From: Rhynchospora pubera
Lineage: Eukaryota; Streptophyta; Magnoliopsida; Poales; Cyperaceae
Assembly: GCA_028095005.1 (NCBI GenBank)
Contig: CM051460.1
Coordinates: 113,185,039-113,249,038, forward strand
Length of the DNA stretch: 64,000 bases
Direction of reading: 5' to 3'
Program-made: the position numbers and the translations under genes
Notes under the pieces: model-generated
Databases searched by the model: none
The model's input: the letters and a program-made list of their open reading frames with translations, nothing else
What the model was told of the DNA's origin: nothing
In this document: one piece after another, positions 49,217 through 60,030 of the stretch
Layout of the letters: each line of letters begins with the position of its first letter
Numbering within the stretch: position 1 is the stretch's first letter

Positions 49217-49638
49217 ATAATTAAGATTTCAGAAACTAGCATGCAATTTTTTTCATAACAGAATCAGATTGTATATTCTGGTGATGTTATATATAGGGAA
49301 ATATATATGAACCAAAGGGCCTTCGGAATCTAAATTTCGGAAAATTCTTATGAATTGTTGTTTAAAAAACAGATTTTTTAATTTTCATGAACAATGATAA
49401 TCTCATGAGAAAAAAATATGACACCTTTACGGCTGCAGATAAGACCGCCGAGATCAATTGAACCCATTTAAAAAACAAAATAAATCCGTGGCATGAATAT
49501 TTTACGGGAAACAATACGAAAAAGGTCACGTGGCAGTCATATATAGCGGTCGAACCGACAGGGCCACAACCCAACATCGACCCGTCGAGAAATCCTGAGA
49601 ACCTTCGCAATCTCTCTACACCGCTCGACAATCGACAT
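49217..49638 (+). promoter_or_regulatory. Distal promoter of the small heat-shock protein gene, cut off by a MULE
   Basis: Contains a four-unit heat-shock element at 49588-49607 in correct 5-bp phase (GAA-nn-CCT-nn-GAA-nn-TTC; three units fit, one is imperfect). It also has a further two-unit element, GAAAATTC, at 49340-49347 and a G-box CACGTG at 49527-49532. Without the insertion the main element would lie about 48 bases above the TATA box at 52199, the usual spacing for plant small heat-shock genes. Confidence 0.6.
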
Positions 49639-49647
49639 TAATTGCTA

Positions 49648-52182
49648 GGGAAAATTTTTTCTGTACCCCTCAAAACTAAAGAAATGGTGAATTTACCCCC
49701 CAAAATGATTTTCTTCTCTTTTTACCCCTCAAAATCACGGTCTCCTTCTTTAATTGCCACTATCTCATTTTTTATAATATATTTAACAATAAAATAATAA
49801 AAATAAAAATATGTGACAATTATACCCCCAATACCATCCCTAAATCAACAATAAAGAAAATCGATTTGGACTCGGTAAACTTATGTCCCTTTCACCAGCA
49901 CGAACCCTAGCCTAGATCGAAGACTGGCCTCCGTCTCTCTCACTCTCACGAAGGCTTGGCCTCCGCCTGAGTCTTCTTCTGGCCTTCCTGCCATAATCTC
50001 CACCTAGTTCTTCTCACTCGCACGAACCCTTGATCTCTCCTGCCGTACCCTGTCGGCTAACGGACGAACCCGGTCCGACGAGCTTCTACCATTGTTACTA
50101 GAAAAGTAGTAGTTCTATTATACCGGTTGTCTCCACCCGTCAGATTCGATGGTGTTGATATTGCTAATGATAGAACTGGTATTTACACAATTCTATTCTA
50201 TCAGACTCAAAAGTAGTTGTTCTCTTTTCACTCTAATTTGCAAGATAAGTTAAAGAATTGACCGAGTAGCCTGTGATTAGGTCTAGGGTTACAACTCTCT
50301 GTACTTTCATCTTGAACAGCAATTAGTTCTTGGGGTTTTATTTACTGGTAAACATGAATGAGGGGTTCAGGTTGAGATTGAGGTGTTTGCCTACTAATTG
50401 CACTCTCATATTTTAGCACTAATCTGAGTTGTCTAGCGCAACTATTAGAGATATTTTGTTTTCAGTAAACTAATGCTTATCCATATGAAATACATAGTCT
50501 AGACAGGAATCTAACCATGTTTTTTGTTTCCTGGTGTAACAAATTTGCAAATTTGTTATTTTAAACCTCTTTTAGCTTTTTGTTTTCTTGTTTTAGTTTT
50601 GTACTAGATAACTAGAAGATTGTTATTAATAATTTCTTTTAATGATCTGATTTCAGAAAATAGAAGATGAAGCAAAGGGGAAAGAAGTAGAAGATATTGA
50701 ACAAATCGATGGAGAAAAGGATGAATCAGAAAAGTTGGTGATTAGCAAATTTTTCGGGTGCTTTTGTAAATTTTACTAAGCCTGATATTGCAGACTTGTA
50801 TATGCCTCTTATTTTGTATTATGTATGACAGACGACTTGATATTGTGGTAAGAGAAAGCTTAGTTTCTGCTAAGTTGATATTATGACAAATTTGACTTGA
50901 TATTATGTATTATATATTTGCATCATTTTAAACTACACGACCATTGTTGATGCTACCTTTAGTTTCTGCCACTCACAAACAAAGCTCCATTTTTATTTAG
51001 ACATTGATAACCAATATCAAAATTCTTATGAAGCAGATGAAGTATGAAGCTGAGAAATCTCGAAATTGGTTCTATAAACAATTTCAACGGCTCTTTTACT
51101 TAAACAATTTCAATTATAATTTTTAATAACACTGAATATTTTAACTGCTGATTATACTTTTCCTTAACATTGGTCACACTTACTGGTACTTAGCGTAATA
51201 AAACCGTATGAAATTTTAGTCACACTTTAGCTAATATGAAAGAGAGTGCAGCGAGCAAAAGATCCAAATGAAATTTGACACCAGATAGTTGAACCTGCAT
51301 TTCTTAATGGTGCTTGCTTGACTCTTATTTCTATTAAACCCGCCAATGAACACATATATCTAAAAATTATAACATGATAGTAGCAAATTATGCATCAAGC
51401 TAATCCGCTCATTAGACTAAAGCTCAAATCAGATGTGATAGCTTTACAGAAATTTTCAGGATCCAATTTGAAATAACAGTGAGTATCGAGATAAATTTTC
51501 AAATCCATAAAGTGAAATCATTCAAATTAGAAAATAAACAAGTATGCCGAGGATTTCAGAATATTTCATAAACCACATAAATTTCTTAGTATCACATTTC
51601 ATTATAGAACCATGAACTGCTAAATGAAAATTTTGCAAAGACCAAACCTCGAAAGAAAGAGAGACACCTGGTTTGAGCGAAACCCTAGACAATCGATTGC
51701 TTCGTAGTGCTGCTACGAGAGGAGATGAGGCAAAGGTGGAGGTGCTTCGAGCGTAGAAGAGGCGGAGGTGCAGATCCAGGTGTTTAGGCGAGAGAGATCA
51801 AGGGTTCATGAGAATGAGAAGAACTAGGCGGAGAGTACGGCGGGAATGCCACGAGAAGAATCAGGCGGAGGCCAAGCCTTCGTGCGAGTGAGAGAGATGG
51901 AGGCCAGTCATCGATCTAGGCTAGGGTTCAGGCGGGTGAGAAGGGACGAATGTTTACCGGTCGAATCGATTTCTTTTGATTGTTGTTTTAGGGATGGAAT
52001 GGGGGTATAATTGTCACATATTTTTATTTTTATTATTTTATTGTTAAATATATTATGAAAAATGAGAGAGTGGCAATCAAAGGAGGAGGTCGTGATTTTG
52101 AGGGGTAAAAAGAGAAAAAAATTATTTTGGAGGGCAAATTCATCATTTCTTCAGTTTTGGAGGGCACAGAAAAAATTTTCCC
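49648..52182. mobile_element. MULE with about 395-bp terminal inverted repeats, 2535 bp, 9-bp target duplication
   Basis: Ends GGGAAAATTTTTTCTGT on both sides. The inverted repeat runs from 49648 to about 50042 and from about 51790 to 52182 with scattered mismatches (ACCCTAGCCTAGATCGA and GAAGGCTTGGCCTCCGCCTG are on both arms). The direct repeat TAATTGCTA flanks it at 49639-49647 and 52183-52191, matching Mutator-like elements. The interior (about 1.75 kb) has no transposase. One possible exon at about 50658-50779 follows CTGATTTCAG and encodes an acidic 40-residue stretch (EDEAKGKEVEDIEQIDGEKD) ending in a stop. It may be a captured host fragment (Pack-MULE-like), but its source is not recognised. 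Confidence 0.92.
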
Positions 52183-52198
52183 TAATTGCTAATATAAC

Positions 52199-52204
52199 TA
52201 TATA
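52199..52204 (+). promoter_or_regulatory. TATA box of the small heat-shock protein gene
   Basis: TATATA in CTATATAGGTAC, 8 bases after the MULE target duplication and about 100 bases before the start codon at 52306. Confidence 0.6.
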
Positions 52205-52305
52205 GGTACGGCCCAAATCCAAAGCCATCCCAATCCAAACAAACGGAAAAAAGATCACACAAATCAATTCGAGCGTTGTCGAGTAAGTAGTTCAGTGAAG
52301 CGATC

Positions 52306-52974
52306 ATGGAGATGATGCTTAATTTAGACGAGCCGCTGTTCTCCACCATCCGGGATCTGATGGATACGCCGGAGGAGATAGAGAAGGCCTTCAACGCACC
52401 AACACGTGCGTACATGCGCGACCGCAAGGCGATGGCGAACACGCCGATGGATGTGAAGGAGATGCCCGACGGACGTATCGTGCTTATCGTCGACATGCCG
52501 GGTGTTCATGCTAACGTGGTCAAAGTACAGGTATATATAGTTTAGAACTCTAGATATTTAATTATTTATTAATTATATGTGATAAATTGATAATGATAAT
52601 ATTTCTTGATCAATTCCTGTGTGTATGTATATATATGTTTTTTTATGGCCTATGTTTTGTGTCATAATATGTAGGTGGAGGATAATAATCTGCTGGTGAT
52701 AAGCGGGGAGAGGAAGAGGTCGACTGAGGAGGAGAAGGACGGCAAGTACTTGCGTATGGAGAGGAGGATGGGGAAGTTCACTCTGCCTGATAATGTCAAC
52801 TTGGACAGCATCACAGCAGAGTACAAAGATGGCGTTTTGACTGTTACGGTGCAACGATTGCCTCCTCCGGAGCCAAAGAAACCCCGACTTGTCGAGGTTA
52901 AGGTTGGTGGTGGTAGTGCTGCTGGTGCCAGTACCGGTGAGAATGGTGGAGACAAAGTTCAGGCTACTAAATGA
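52306..52974 (+). CDS. Cytosolic class II small heat-shock protein, two exons
   Basis: ATP-independent chaperone of the alpha-crystallin family, which binds unfolding proteins in large oligomers. Exons 52306-52530 and 52675-52974, joined through AG|GT...TAG|GT in phase 0 at KVQ|VED, give 174 residues; class II members are usually about 155-160. The N-terminal arm has the class II signature (DEPLFSTIRDLMDTPEE, FNAPTRAYMRDRKAMANTPM). The alpha-crystallin domain runs from about residue 48 (DVKEMPDGRIVLIVDMPG) through NNLLVISGERKR and GVLTVTVQRLPPPEPKKPR. The C-terminal anchor is VEVKV. Odd points: a four-residue gap after RRMGKF where relatives read MRKF; a 19-22 residue Gly/Ser-rich C-terminal tail; and a MULE between its heat-shock elements and TATA box. 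There is no targeting peptide, so it is cytosolic. Confidence 0.95.
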
Positions 52975-52994
52975 ATGGTATATAGGGATCAAGA

Positions 52995-53000
52995 AATAAA
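52995..53000 (+). terminator. Polyadenylation signal candidate of the heat-shock gene
   Basis: AATAAA 20 bases after the stop codon. A second AATAAA lies near 53105 in a T/G-rich stretch and may be the one used. Confidence 0.45.
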
Positions 53001-53169
53001 GTTTTTTTTTTTTTCCTTCTTAAATTTCATCTACTAGTGTGCATGGCTTTTGCTCTGTAAGTTGCTACCTGGACATGGGTGTGAAATAGTGTGTGGTTGT
53101 GTTGAATAAAGATGGGTTTTTTGAGAAGGGCTTTTGCTCTTCTAGTAATATAATTTAGTGTCCTGTTTG

Positions 53170-53986
53170 TCATTTTGTGAAATCATTTATTTCTAAGTTT
53201 TTGGGTGACCTGTTGGTTCATTAATTTGTTCCGAGCCCTCTGATTTAAAGTCGGACAATTAAATTTCCTTATAAACTTTGGATCCGTCCGGTTGTGATTA
53301 ATAACGCTTTGAATGGAGGTATTTCTAAAAGGTTCACAAAATTTTGGGGCCAGACAATTTTGTCTGGAAACAGTCCAACAATCAAACTTGTGATTAAATT
53401 AAAATTTACTTTTTTAAGGCATTAAGATTGTCGTTTGCAAATTGTATAGGATATGAATAGAATTTAACTTAATGATATATATCATCCTACTATTAAAAAA
53501 CATCAGCAAGGGTAATTTTGCATTGTCCAATTTTGATTTTGTCGAGGTAAAATTTTACCTGTTGTACACAGCTTAATTAATCAGTGAACGTGAATAATAT
53601 CTTTCCTTTCCGAAAAATCGATACATCTTTTGTTCTTAATTTTTTTTAGACTTATTGCCCAATTAATTGTAATTTATCCCCCTTCTTTCAGATAGAGAGC
53701 ACTGAAGTTCGCTTAGGTTGTGTTCGAGATCCAGATTTATAAGGAGAGAGAGGATGAAATGACGAACCAGAAATTTAAACTGTCCGTGAGTTGTTACTCG
53801 CTCCAGATCGAGAATGAAAGAGGATGACAGAAGAGGCGACGAGACGAGAGACTGACCAACTTCACGAAGAGTTAATCTCGCTCTGATTCATCCTGATTTC
53901 AGGAATTCACAGATCATGTCATCCCTATTCTCCACACCCCTCCTTTTACTCTGTCTTCATCAATCTGGAGGTCCAATCTTTAAGAG
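53170..53986. other. Intergenic stretch, nothing recognised
   Basis: AT-rich. No gene or element with readable ends. Confidence 0.45.
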
Positions 53987-54096
53987 TTTGATTTAATTTT
54001 TTTTTTACCAAATGCATGTGTTATCGTAGCAAGTTACAAAGTTTGATTTAATTTTTTTTTTACCAAATGCATGTGTTATCGTAGCAAGTTACAAAG
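53987..54096. repeat. 55-bp tandem duplication
   Basis: Units 53987-54041 and 54042-54096, each TTTGATTTAATTTTTTTTTT then ACCAAATGCATGTGTTATCG and TAGCAAGTTACAAAG, apparently identical. Confidence 0.9.
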
Positions 54097-57000
54097 TCGA
54101 TACATTTCATAGTGTAATTACATCGAAAAGGGTTATGGCAAGAAGAGGGTCGCAAGATGTTTTCATCCTCCTGCCAATTATACGCTTTCATAAGACTTTT
54201 TGACAAGATCGATTCCTATGTTGGCAAAATAAAGATCAGCAACACCAATTCGCAAGACAGAATTTGATTTGGCCAGACAAAATTTTGATGTTGATATTTA
54301 TATTTATTTTATTCATAAAAAATGTATGCAAATTATATGGCGCCAATCATTCGCGCGCTTTCTAAAACTACCGCCTAAAATTTTGGTCTCCGAAAATTTT
54401 TCCCTCCCTTCAATTGTTCAAAATATAAGTGAAATATTGTAAAATATTAATTATAGAAAAAAATAAAATCATCCTGTAACTACCCATCTTTACACACATC
54501 CCATTCATGCCTTTCTTCTAAGTTCTAATAAACCCTCCTCTCCCACCGTCCTCTTTCCTCATTTTTATCGTTTCCCCCAAATTTAATCAATCGGCTCACT
54601 AAGCCTTGCCTCTCAGGAGACAAAATCACCTCGCCTTCAAACACCGCTTTCTTTCGTCTCCCCTTCATTTACGGTACTATCACATCCATTCATCCGCCTC
54701 ACCCTTATTTATGATAATATCTTGTGCACTTTTTTATTTTATTACATTTTGTTTTGATTTAAAGAAGGATGTCGTTTTGTTGTTCTTTTTTTTTTGTTTA
54801 GAGCTTGATTTTGAAGGCTATTGAGTCATTAATTTCAAAGGTTATTTGTGCAATTTTGTAATTTAGGTTATGAAAGAAAATATTGGATAGCTTTGAAAAG
54901 GTACGGTTCTGGAGGTTATTTAGTTTAATTTTTGCTTTCTCATCTACACCTGAGTTGATATTTGAATTATGTCTTCTTTACTATTCTAGTCTTGAGAGTC
55001 TTTGAGAGACTAAATTAAAAATTACCTTTTGATTTGCAAATAATGCATCACAGACATCCGTTTTTTTTGTATATTTTATACATTTAAAAATTGATTGTTC
55101 AGAATAGATAGCTTTTGATTTAAAATTACCTTTTGATTTGCAAATAAGGTAGGATGCATTTCTTGTATGAATTTGTATGAATTCATGCACTTCGGTCGAT
55201 TTATAAGGTTCTTATATACCTGTCAATGTTAATTACAAATATTATTTCATCAGCACAAAAATCATTATTGAAATATTAAGGTTCTTGCAGTGTTAACTAC
55301 AAAAAAATTTCATCAGCACAAATAATCGTTATTTAAATATTAGAAGGATTAAAATGGTTATTTTTACTTTTTCAGCAGTCGCGAGTACATTTTATTATTT
55401 TTTTTTTACATAATAAGGGATAAAACTGGATATCATACCCTGAAAAAAAATAAAAAACTGCAAGTCTAGATCGACTTTTCGAGTCATTTTTTAAAAAATA
55501 AAAATAAAAAAACAAATTATTAGTGTTTAGACTAGCTGATACAACTGGATATCATACCCTAAAAAAAAAAATCTGCAAGTCTAGACCGACTTTTCGAGTC
55601 ATTTTTTTAAAATAAAAAAACAAATTATTAGTATTTCGACAAGCTATTTCAGTACGCGTATAAATTAGTTTCATGTATATCGGGTTATATTTAGTATGGC
55701 CTCTTGCCCTCTTTACGTATTTAAAATTTTTAATCTCGATTGCATTGTATCACTTGATTGTATGTATTGTATCACATTGTGCTGTGTCTAAATATTCAAT
55801 TTAAAAATAAGATACGTCTAATAGTACGATGCATGTTGACAACTGCGCGCTGCAAGAAAAAGATCTTGTGTGTTCATTCTTATATCAGTTATAGGCCTCA
55901 CAGCTGTGAAAATAAAGGTACAAGCCATTCTCAAAGTCGAATTAAATGGTATTGTCGTTAGTAAAATTTCCATTAAAAAAAAATTGCATGCGAAGGGAGT
56001 AAAAAAAAAAAACAGAGAGAGAGAGAGAGAGAGATTTTGCATGAGCGGTCATGCATGTATTACTTATTATAATTGATTTTAAGTATTGTTTCAATGGAAC
56101 ATGAAAGATAAAAATTATTGCACACTCAAAAGTTAAACGGCAATAAACTATCTACAATTTTTAAATAATGGCTATACATGTTTTAGAATCCAAGAATTAG
56201 ATATTTGAGAAAACTAAAAGTTTTCGCATAACTTTTTTTGGAATACATAAAAATATATATATTTTGGTGCTTAGTAAGTGTAAAAAATTCATTTTGGAGC
56301 TTCTCCATTGTTTTTGAAGTTTTTGTGAAGTTGTATTTAACAACATAGGACAAAATGAGTTTATTTCCTAATTAATATATTTGGTCTTGAAATTATGTAA
56401 TTAACCAATGCGTAATTATAATAATACTGACATTATGTAACATTTGTTATAGATTTGTCTGATAAGCTCTGCAATATTAAGATTTAATTGGATGACTAGC
56501 AATGTTAATATAATCATGTCAATGAAAGGAGATTCTGTAGCATTAAAAAGGAAAATTCAAAGAAAATTTTATTTATAAAATTCAAGGAAAATTTAAGGAG
56601 AATCCGTAGTATTAAGATTTATAGTCTCTAAAATTTTTATAAAATAAGATAATATCGACCATGATAATTTGATGATAGAATCAAGGAATCAAAAAGAAAA
56701 ATTCAATTGTTATCTTAATTAGTGAATGCATCGCGTTCCGTGCAAAGTAAGATTAATGTAAGATCATTGCTATACTGATGTAAGGTTCTAATTGCTGGAG
56801 TTTGGAGATAGCGGTGACGCTGTGTGTGCTGGGTTTGTCCAAATGGCTGGCTGTTATTATTTGAAATTGAAATGAAGAAGTGAAGTTTTTTTTTTCGATA
56901 TTTGTAATGGATGGTTTTGTGCGTTGTTTATGTGGATAAGGTTATCAGTACCATTTTTTTTATTGCATTTGTTTTATTGATGAAGTCTATCGGCTAGTGT

Positions 57001-57231
57001 ATTAGTTGGTGGTTTGCTGTCGTTTGTATGTCCAAGGCAATCTGAGTGAGCATCTCAATAATTTGTTGTTGTTTGTTTCATGACTTGATATATGTATGCT
57101 TTTGCATTAAGTTGCCATGAGTTTGATTATGCCTGTCTGGGCCAGCACTATGCGACATGAAAGAATCCCAAGCAAAAAGAGTAGTATTTGTAGGTTACTG
57201 ACTCTGATAGATAAATATACGTACACATTGA
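54097..57231. repeat. Intergenic DNA with diverged tandem duplications
   Basis: No credible gene. About 55208-55342 holds two roughly 70-bp copies (TTTCATCAGCACAAA in each). About 55424-55655 holds two roughly 119-bp copies (GGATATCATACCCT, CTGCAAGTCTAGA, CGACTTTTCGAGTCATTTTT). ACCTTTTGATTTGCAAATAA occurs near 55023 and 55128. The rest is AT-rich with homopolymer runs and a GA repeat near 56015. Confidence 0.6.
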
Positions 57232-57402
57232 GGGTGCGTTTGGATCGTTGGAAGAAAGAAGAAGAAGAAGGAAGAAGGAAGAAGGAAGAAGAAGAAAAAA
57301 TATTATAAACAATTCAAACTCTTCACAAAATTACACACTTCCCAATACTTCTTCTCATTTCTTTTCTTCTTTCCTTCTTCCTACACCTATCCAAACGCAC
57401 CC
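57232..57402. mobile_element. Tourist-like MITE with purine-repeat arms, TSD TGA
   Basis: 171 bp. Terminal repeats GGGTGCGTTTGGATCG and, inverted, GGGTGCGTTTGGATAG; 3-bp direct repeat TGA at 57229-57231 and 57403-57405. The core AAACTCTTCACAAAATTACA followed by CACTTCCCAATA matches the elements at 6565 and 39171, but the arms are GAAGAAGGAAGAAGG repeats facing CTTCTTTCCTTCTTCC. Confidence 0.75.
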
Positions 57403-57475
57403 TGAGAGAAGCAGAGTGCATACAATAGAACATGAAGGTTCTAACACGCTGTAGAAACTCAACTGTGCAGAGAAC

Positions 57476-58276
57476 CAGGGGCGGAGCCAGGAATTTCATT
57501 TGAGGGGGGCAAAATTCATATGTAAAAGAAAGAATAAAAATAACATGATAAAATAATTTAAAAATAAAAAAAATAATATTAAAAATATTATTACTAATTA
57601 ATTAAGAAACATTTTTTTTCGTGAACTCATCTTAAGATGAAAGAATACATTATGGTTCCCAAAAATTATATTAGAGAATTAATAGATGATTTTGTTTATG
57701 TTGTTTGCGTAAACTGTCTTTAAGTTAATAGTGTTTTTTAATCATTTTTGAAGAAATCATTATGATAAATTGATACTATAGTTGTAGCAGTACATGGAAT
57801 TTCATCAAATTGCAAAAAAAATTGAAATAAATTAGCAGTATTTTTTTTTTGAAAAATGAAATTAAGTTCTAAAAAAAATGTCATTCCATTTATTTTCTTT
57901 CAACCAATATTATAATTCCTGTCTCTTAAAATAAATAATTAAAACCAATTTGTCTATTAAAAATTGTATTGAAAAAATATTTGAATTATGAAATTAATTA
58001 GCATACTAAATTTGTGAAATAATATTTGTACTTATCCAATCGGCTAATCAAAAAATACGTAATAAAGAAACCAAAAAATTGAGACGATACCTCAATATTC
58101 CAATTGAATCAAGAAAAAAAAAACTATGGACCTAGTGTGAGAGTGAGACATGATTGATTGGGCTTCCATTTTAATTGGAGAGGCAAAAAAAAGTTTTTTC
58201 CAAATAGATTTCTTTCAAACAACAAAATTAGTGCATAAATATATCATAAAAGTTCAAACCACAGGGGGGGTCAATT
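57476..58276 (+). mobile_element. Probable hAT-type element, 5' end, cut by the copia insertion
   Basis: Starts CAGGGGCGGAGCCAGGAATT, a terminus I associate with plant hAT elements. It is followed by AT-rich non-coding sequence and a CACAGGGGGGGTCAATT stretch at the point where the copia LTR begins. The opposite end is not in the window. Classification is by recollection of the end sequence only. Confidence 0.4.
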
Positions 58277-60030
58277 TGTTGGAGTTATGTCCTAGAAATC
58301 AATAATTTAATGACTTAAATATTAGTTTATGTTATGGATGATATATCATCATTTGTTCCTAGGTTTATTATTGACAGATTATTCAGGTTGAGGATCTGAA
58401 TTGTAGATCTCTGTGGATCATTCTTTAGAATAACAATAATAAATCTAAACGGTCCATAATCTTGATAATTAACAAGGAACATTAATTATCTTATAAGATT
58501 AGTATGCAAGTTAAGTGATGATTAAGTTCTACAAATCATAGGTAAAGAGTTACCAACTTAATTGCATATGTGTATGTTATGGAACATAGCACAGGACTTG
58601 ACCCATCGAAATAAACATATGGATTGTGTTATGTGTCATTGTTTATTTTGTTATGATTTTGGTTCTAAGTTTGAGATGTTTATCTTTTCCACATGAGGAT
58701 AGGTTCAATAAATATCGTCTATCGCTGATTCCCGATAAGGGCTGCTATACGGACTTTATTTATGTTCTCTTGAATTGTGCGGGGAAAAGTTAATCATCAA
58801 GAAAACCGTATGTCCCTCATTAATTCACTTAGTGAGTGACGATATCTGTTTGGGCCCCTTGATTGAGATAGATTGTTTGCATGTAACTTTATACAATTAT
58901 CTCTAGATCAAGAAACGTATAATCTGCAAGAATGACACATTTCTATCTTGGATTATACGATGATATCGTGTGACATAAGAATCAAAATAGGAAAATACAT
59001 ATATTCTCTTATGCAGGATTTAAATACTGTAGCAGTACACTATTTATGCGAATTGGGAATCATAACGTGTTGCTAGATACCGCTTATGATTATTGGAATT
59101 AAATAACGATTTAATTCCATGTCCAACATAGCATAAATCCTCAAAGGGTCACACAAAATAGAGTTTTAACCAAGACAGTACATTATTTATTTATTCACAA
59201 TAGTGCGTATTGCGGAAATATGATAAGTTGATTAATTATATACTGTTATAATTAATTAAGTCAAATGGATCATATAGAAATAAATTAATGTATTAGCTAA
59301 TCCTAGAATAATTATTAATTGGTTATTAATTATTTTAGTTCAACTCAATTTAATATAAATAGTTATATTAATTTATTGGGCCAATATATATGCATTAAAT
59401 ATATAGCCCGATTAAAGAGCATTTGGAGTAGCTTTTAATTAAATGAATTAGAGGCTTGTTTGAGTGAGTTAAGAGGCCCATTAGAGCCCATAAAGAGGCC
59501 GGCCATAGGGACTAGGGTTGAGTGGCAATGTGGTAATTAAAGGATAGGTGGTAGGTAGGATTTGTGCACTATTTAAGGAGGTGCATAGAAGCAAAATCCA
59601 ACTCTCTCTCTTCCCTAGACCTAGCCGCCACTCCCCTCTCCCTCTCTTTGGCCGCCGGCCTCACCTCCTCTCTCTCTCCACTAGCTCATGGGTTGAGCAA
59701 TATTCTCTCCACTAATTAAATTGTTAATTAAAGAAGAAGAGAGAATACCTTGGATTAGCTTTGTTCTAATCGAATCGCTAGCACGAATCGATTTAGACCT
59801 TGGTTAATCTCTAGGTGGACTCGAGGTGATTTGGAGGCGAAGGAGAGCACCCCATCGATTCCCATGCCGTAGGATCGAGCCCCGCGAATACGATTTCGCG
59901 GGAGGTACAATATTCCACCTCTTATCTCTTGTGTCAAATGGCTATGTACTAGATCCTCTTGCTCTTGTGTTTTAATTGGATTAATTAATAGTAATTAGTC
60001 ACAAAATTAAAATTGGGCAGTTTCCTAACA
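58277..60030 (+). mobile_element. 5' LTR of a large copia-type element, 1754 bp
   Basis: From TGTTGGAGTTATGTCCTAG to TTTCCTAACA, directly followed by the primer-binding site TGGTAACAGAGC at 60032-60043, a variant of the methionine-tRNA site. CTATTTAAGG near 59568 is a TATA-like box. TGTT...AACA ends agree with an LTR. The flank before it (CAATT, 58272-58276) would be the target duplication if it recurs after the 3' LTR, which lies outside the window. Confidence 0.8.

Noticed and set aside
49540..49548. TATATA upstream of the heat-shock element as the sHSP TATA box
   Set aside because: It lies upstream of the heat-shock element, the opposite of the normal order; the TATATA at 52199 fits the start codon better.
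57117..57454. Lys/Glu-rich open frames
   Set aside because: Produced by GAAGAA repeats in the MITE arms.
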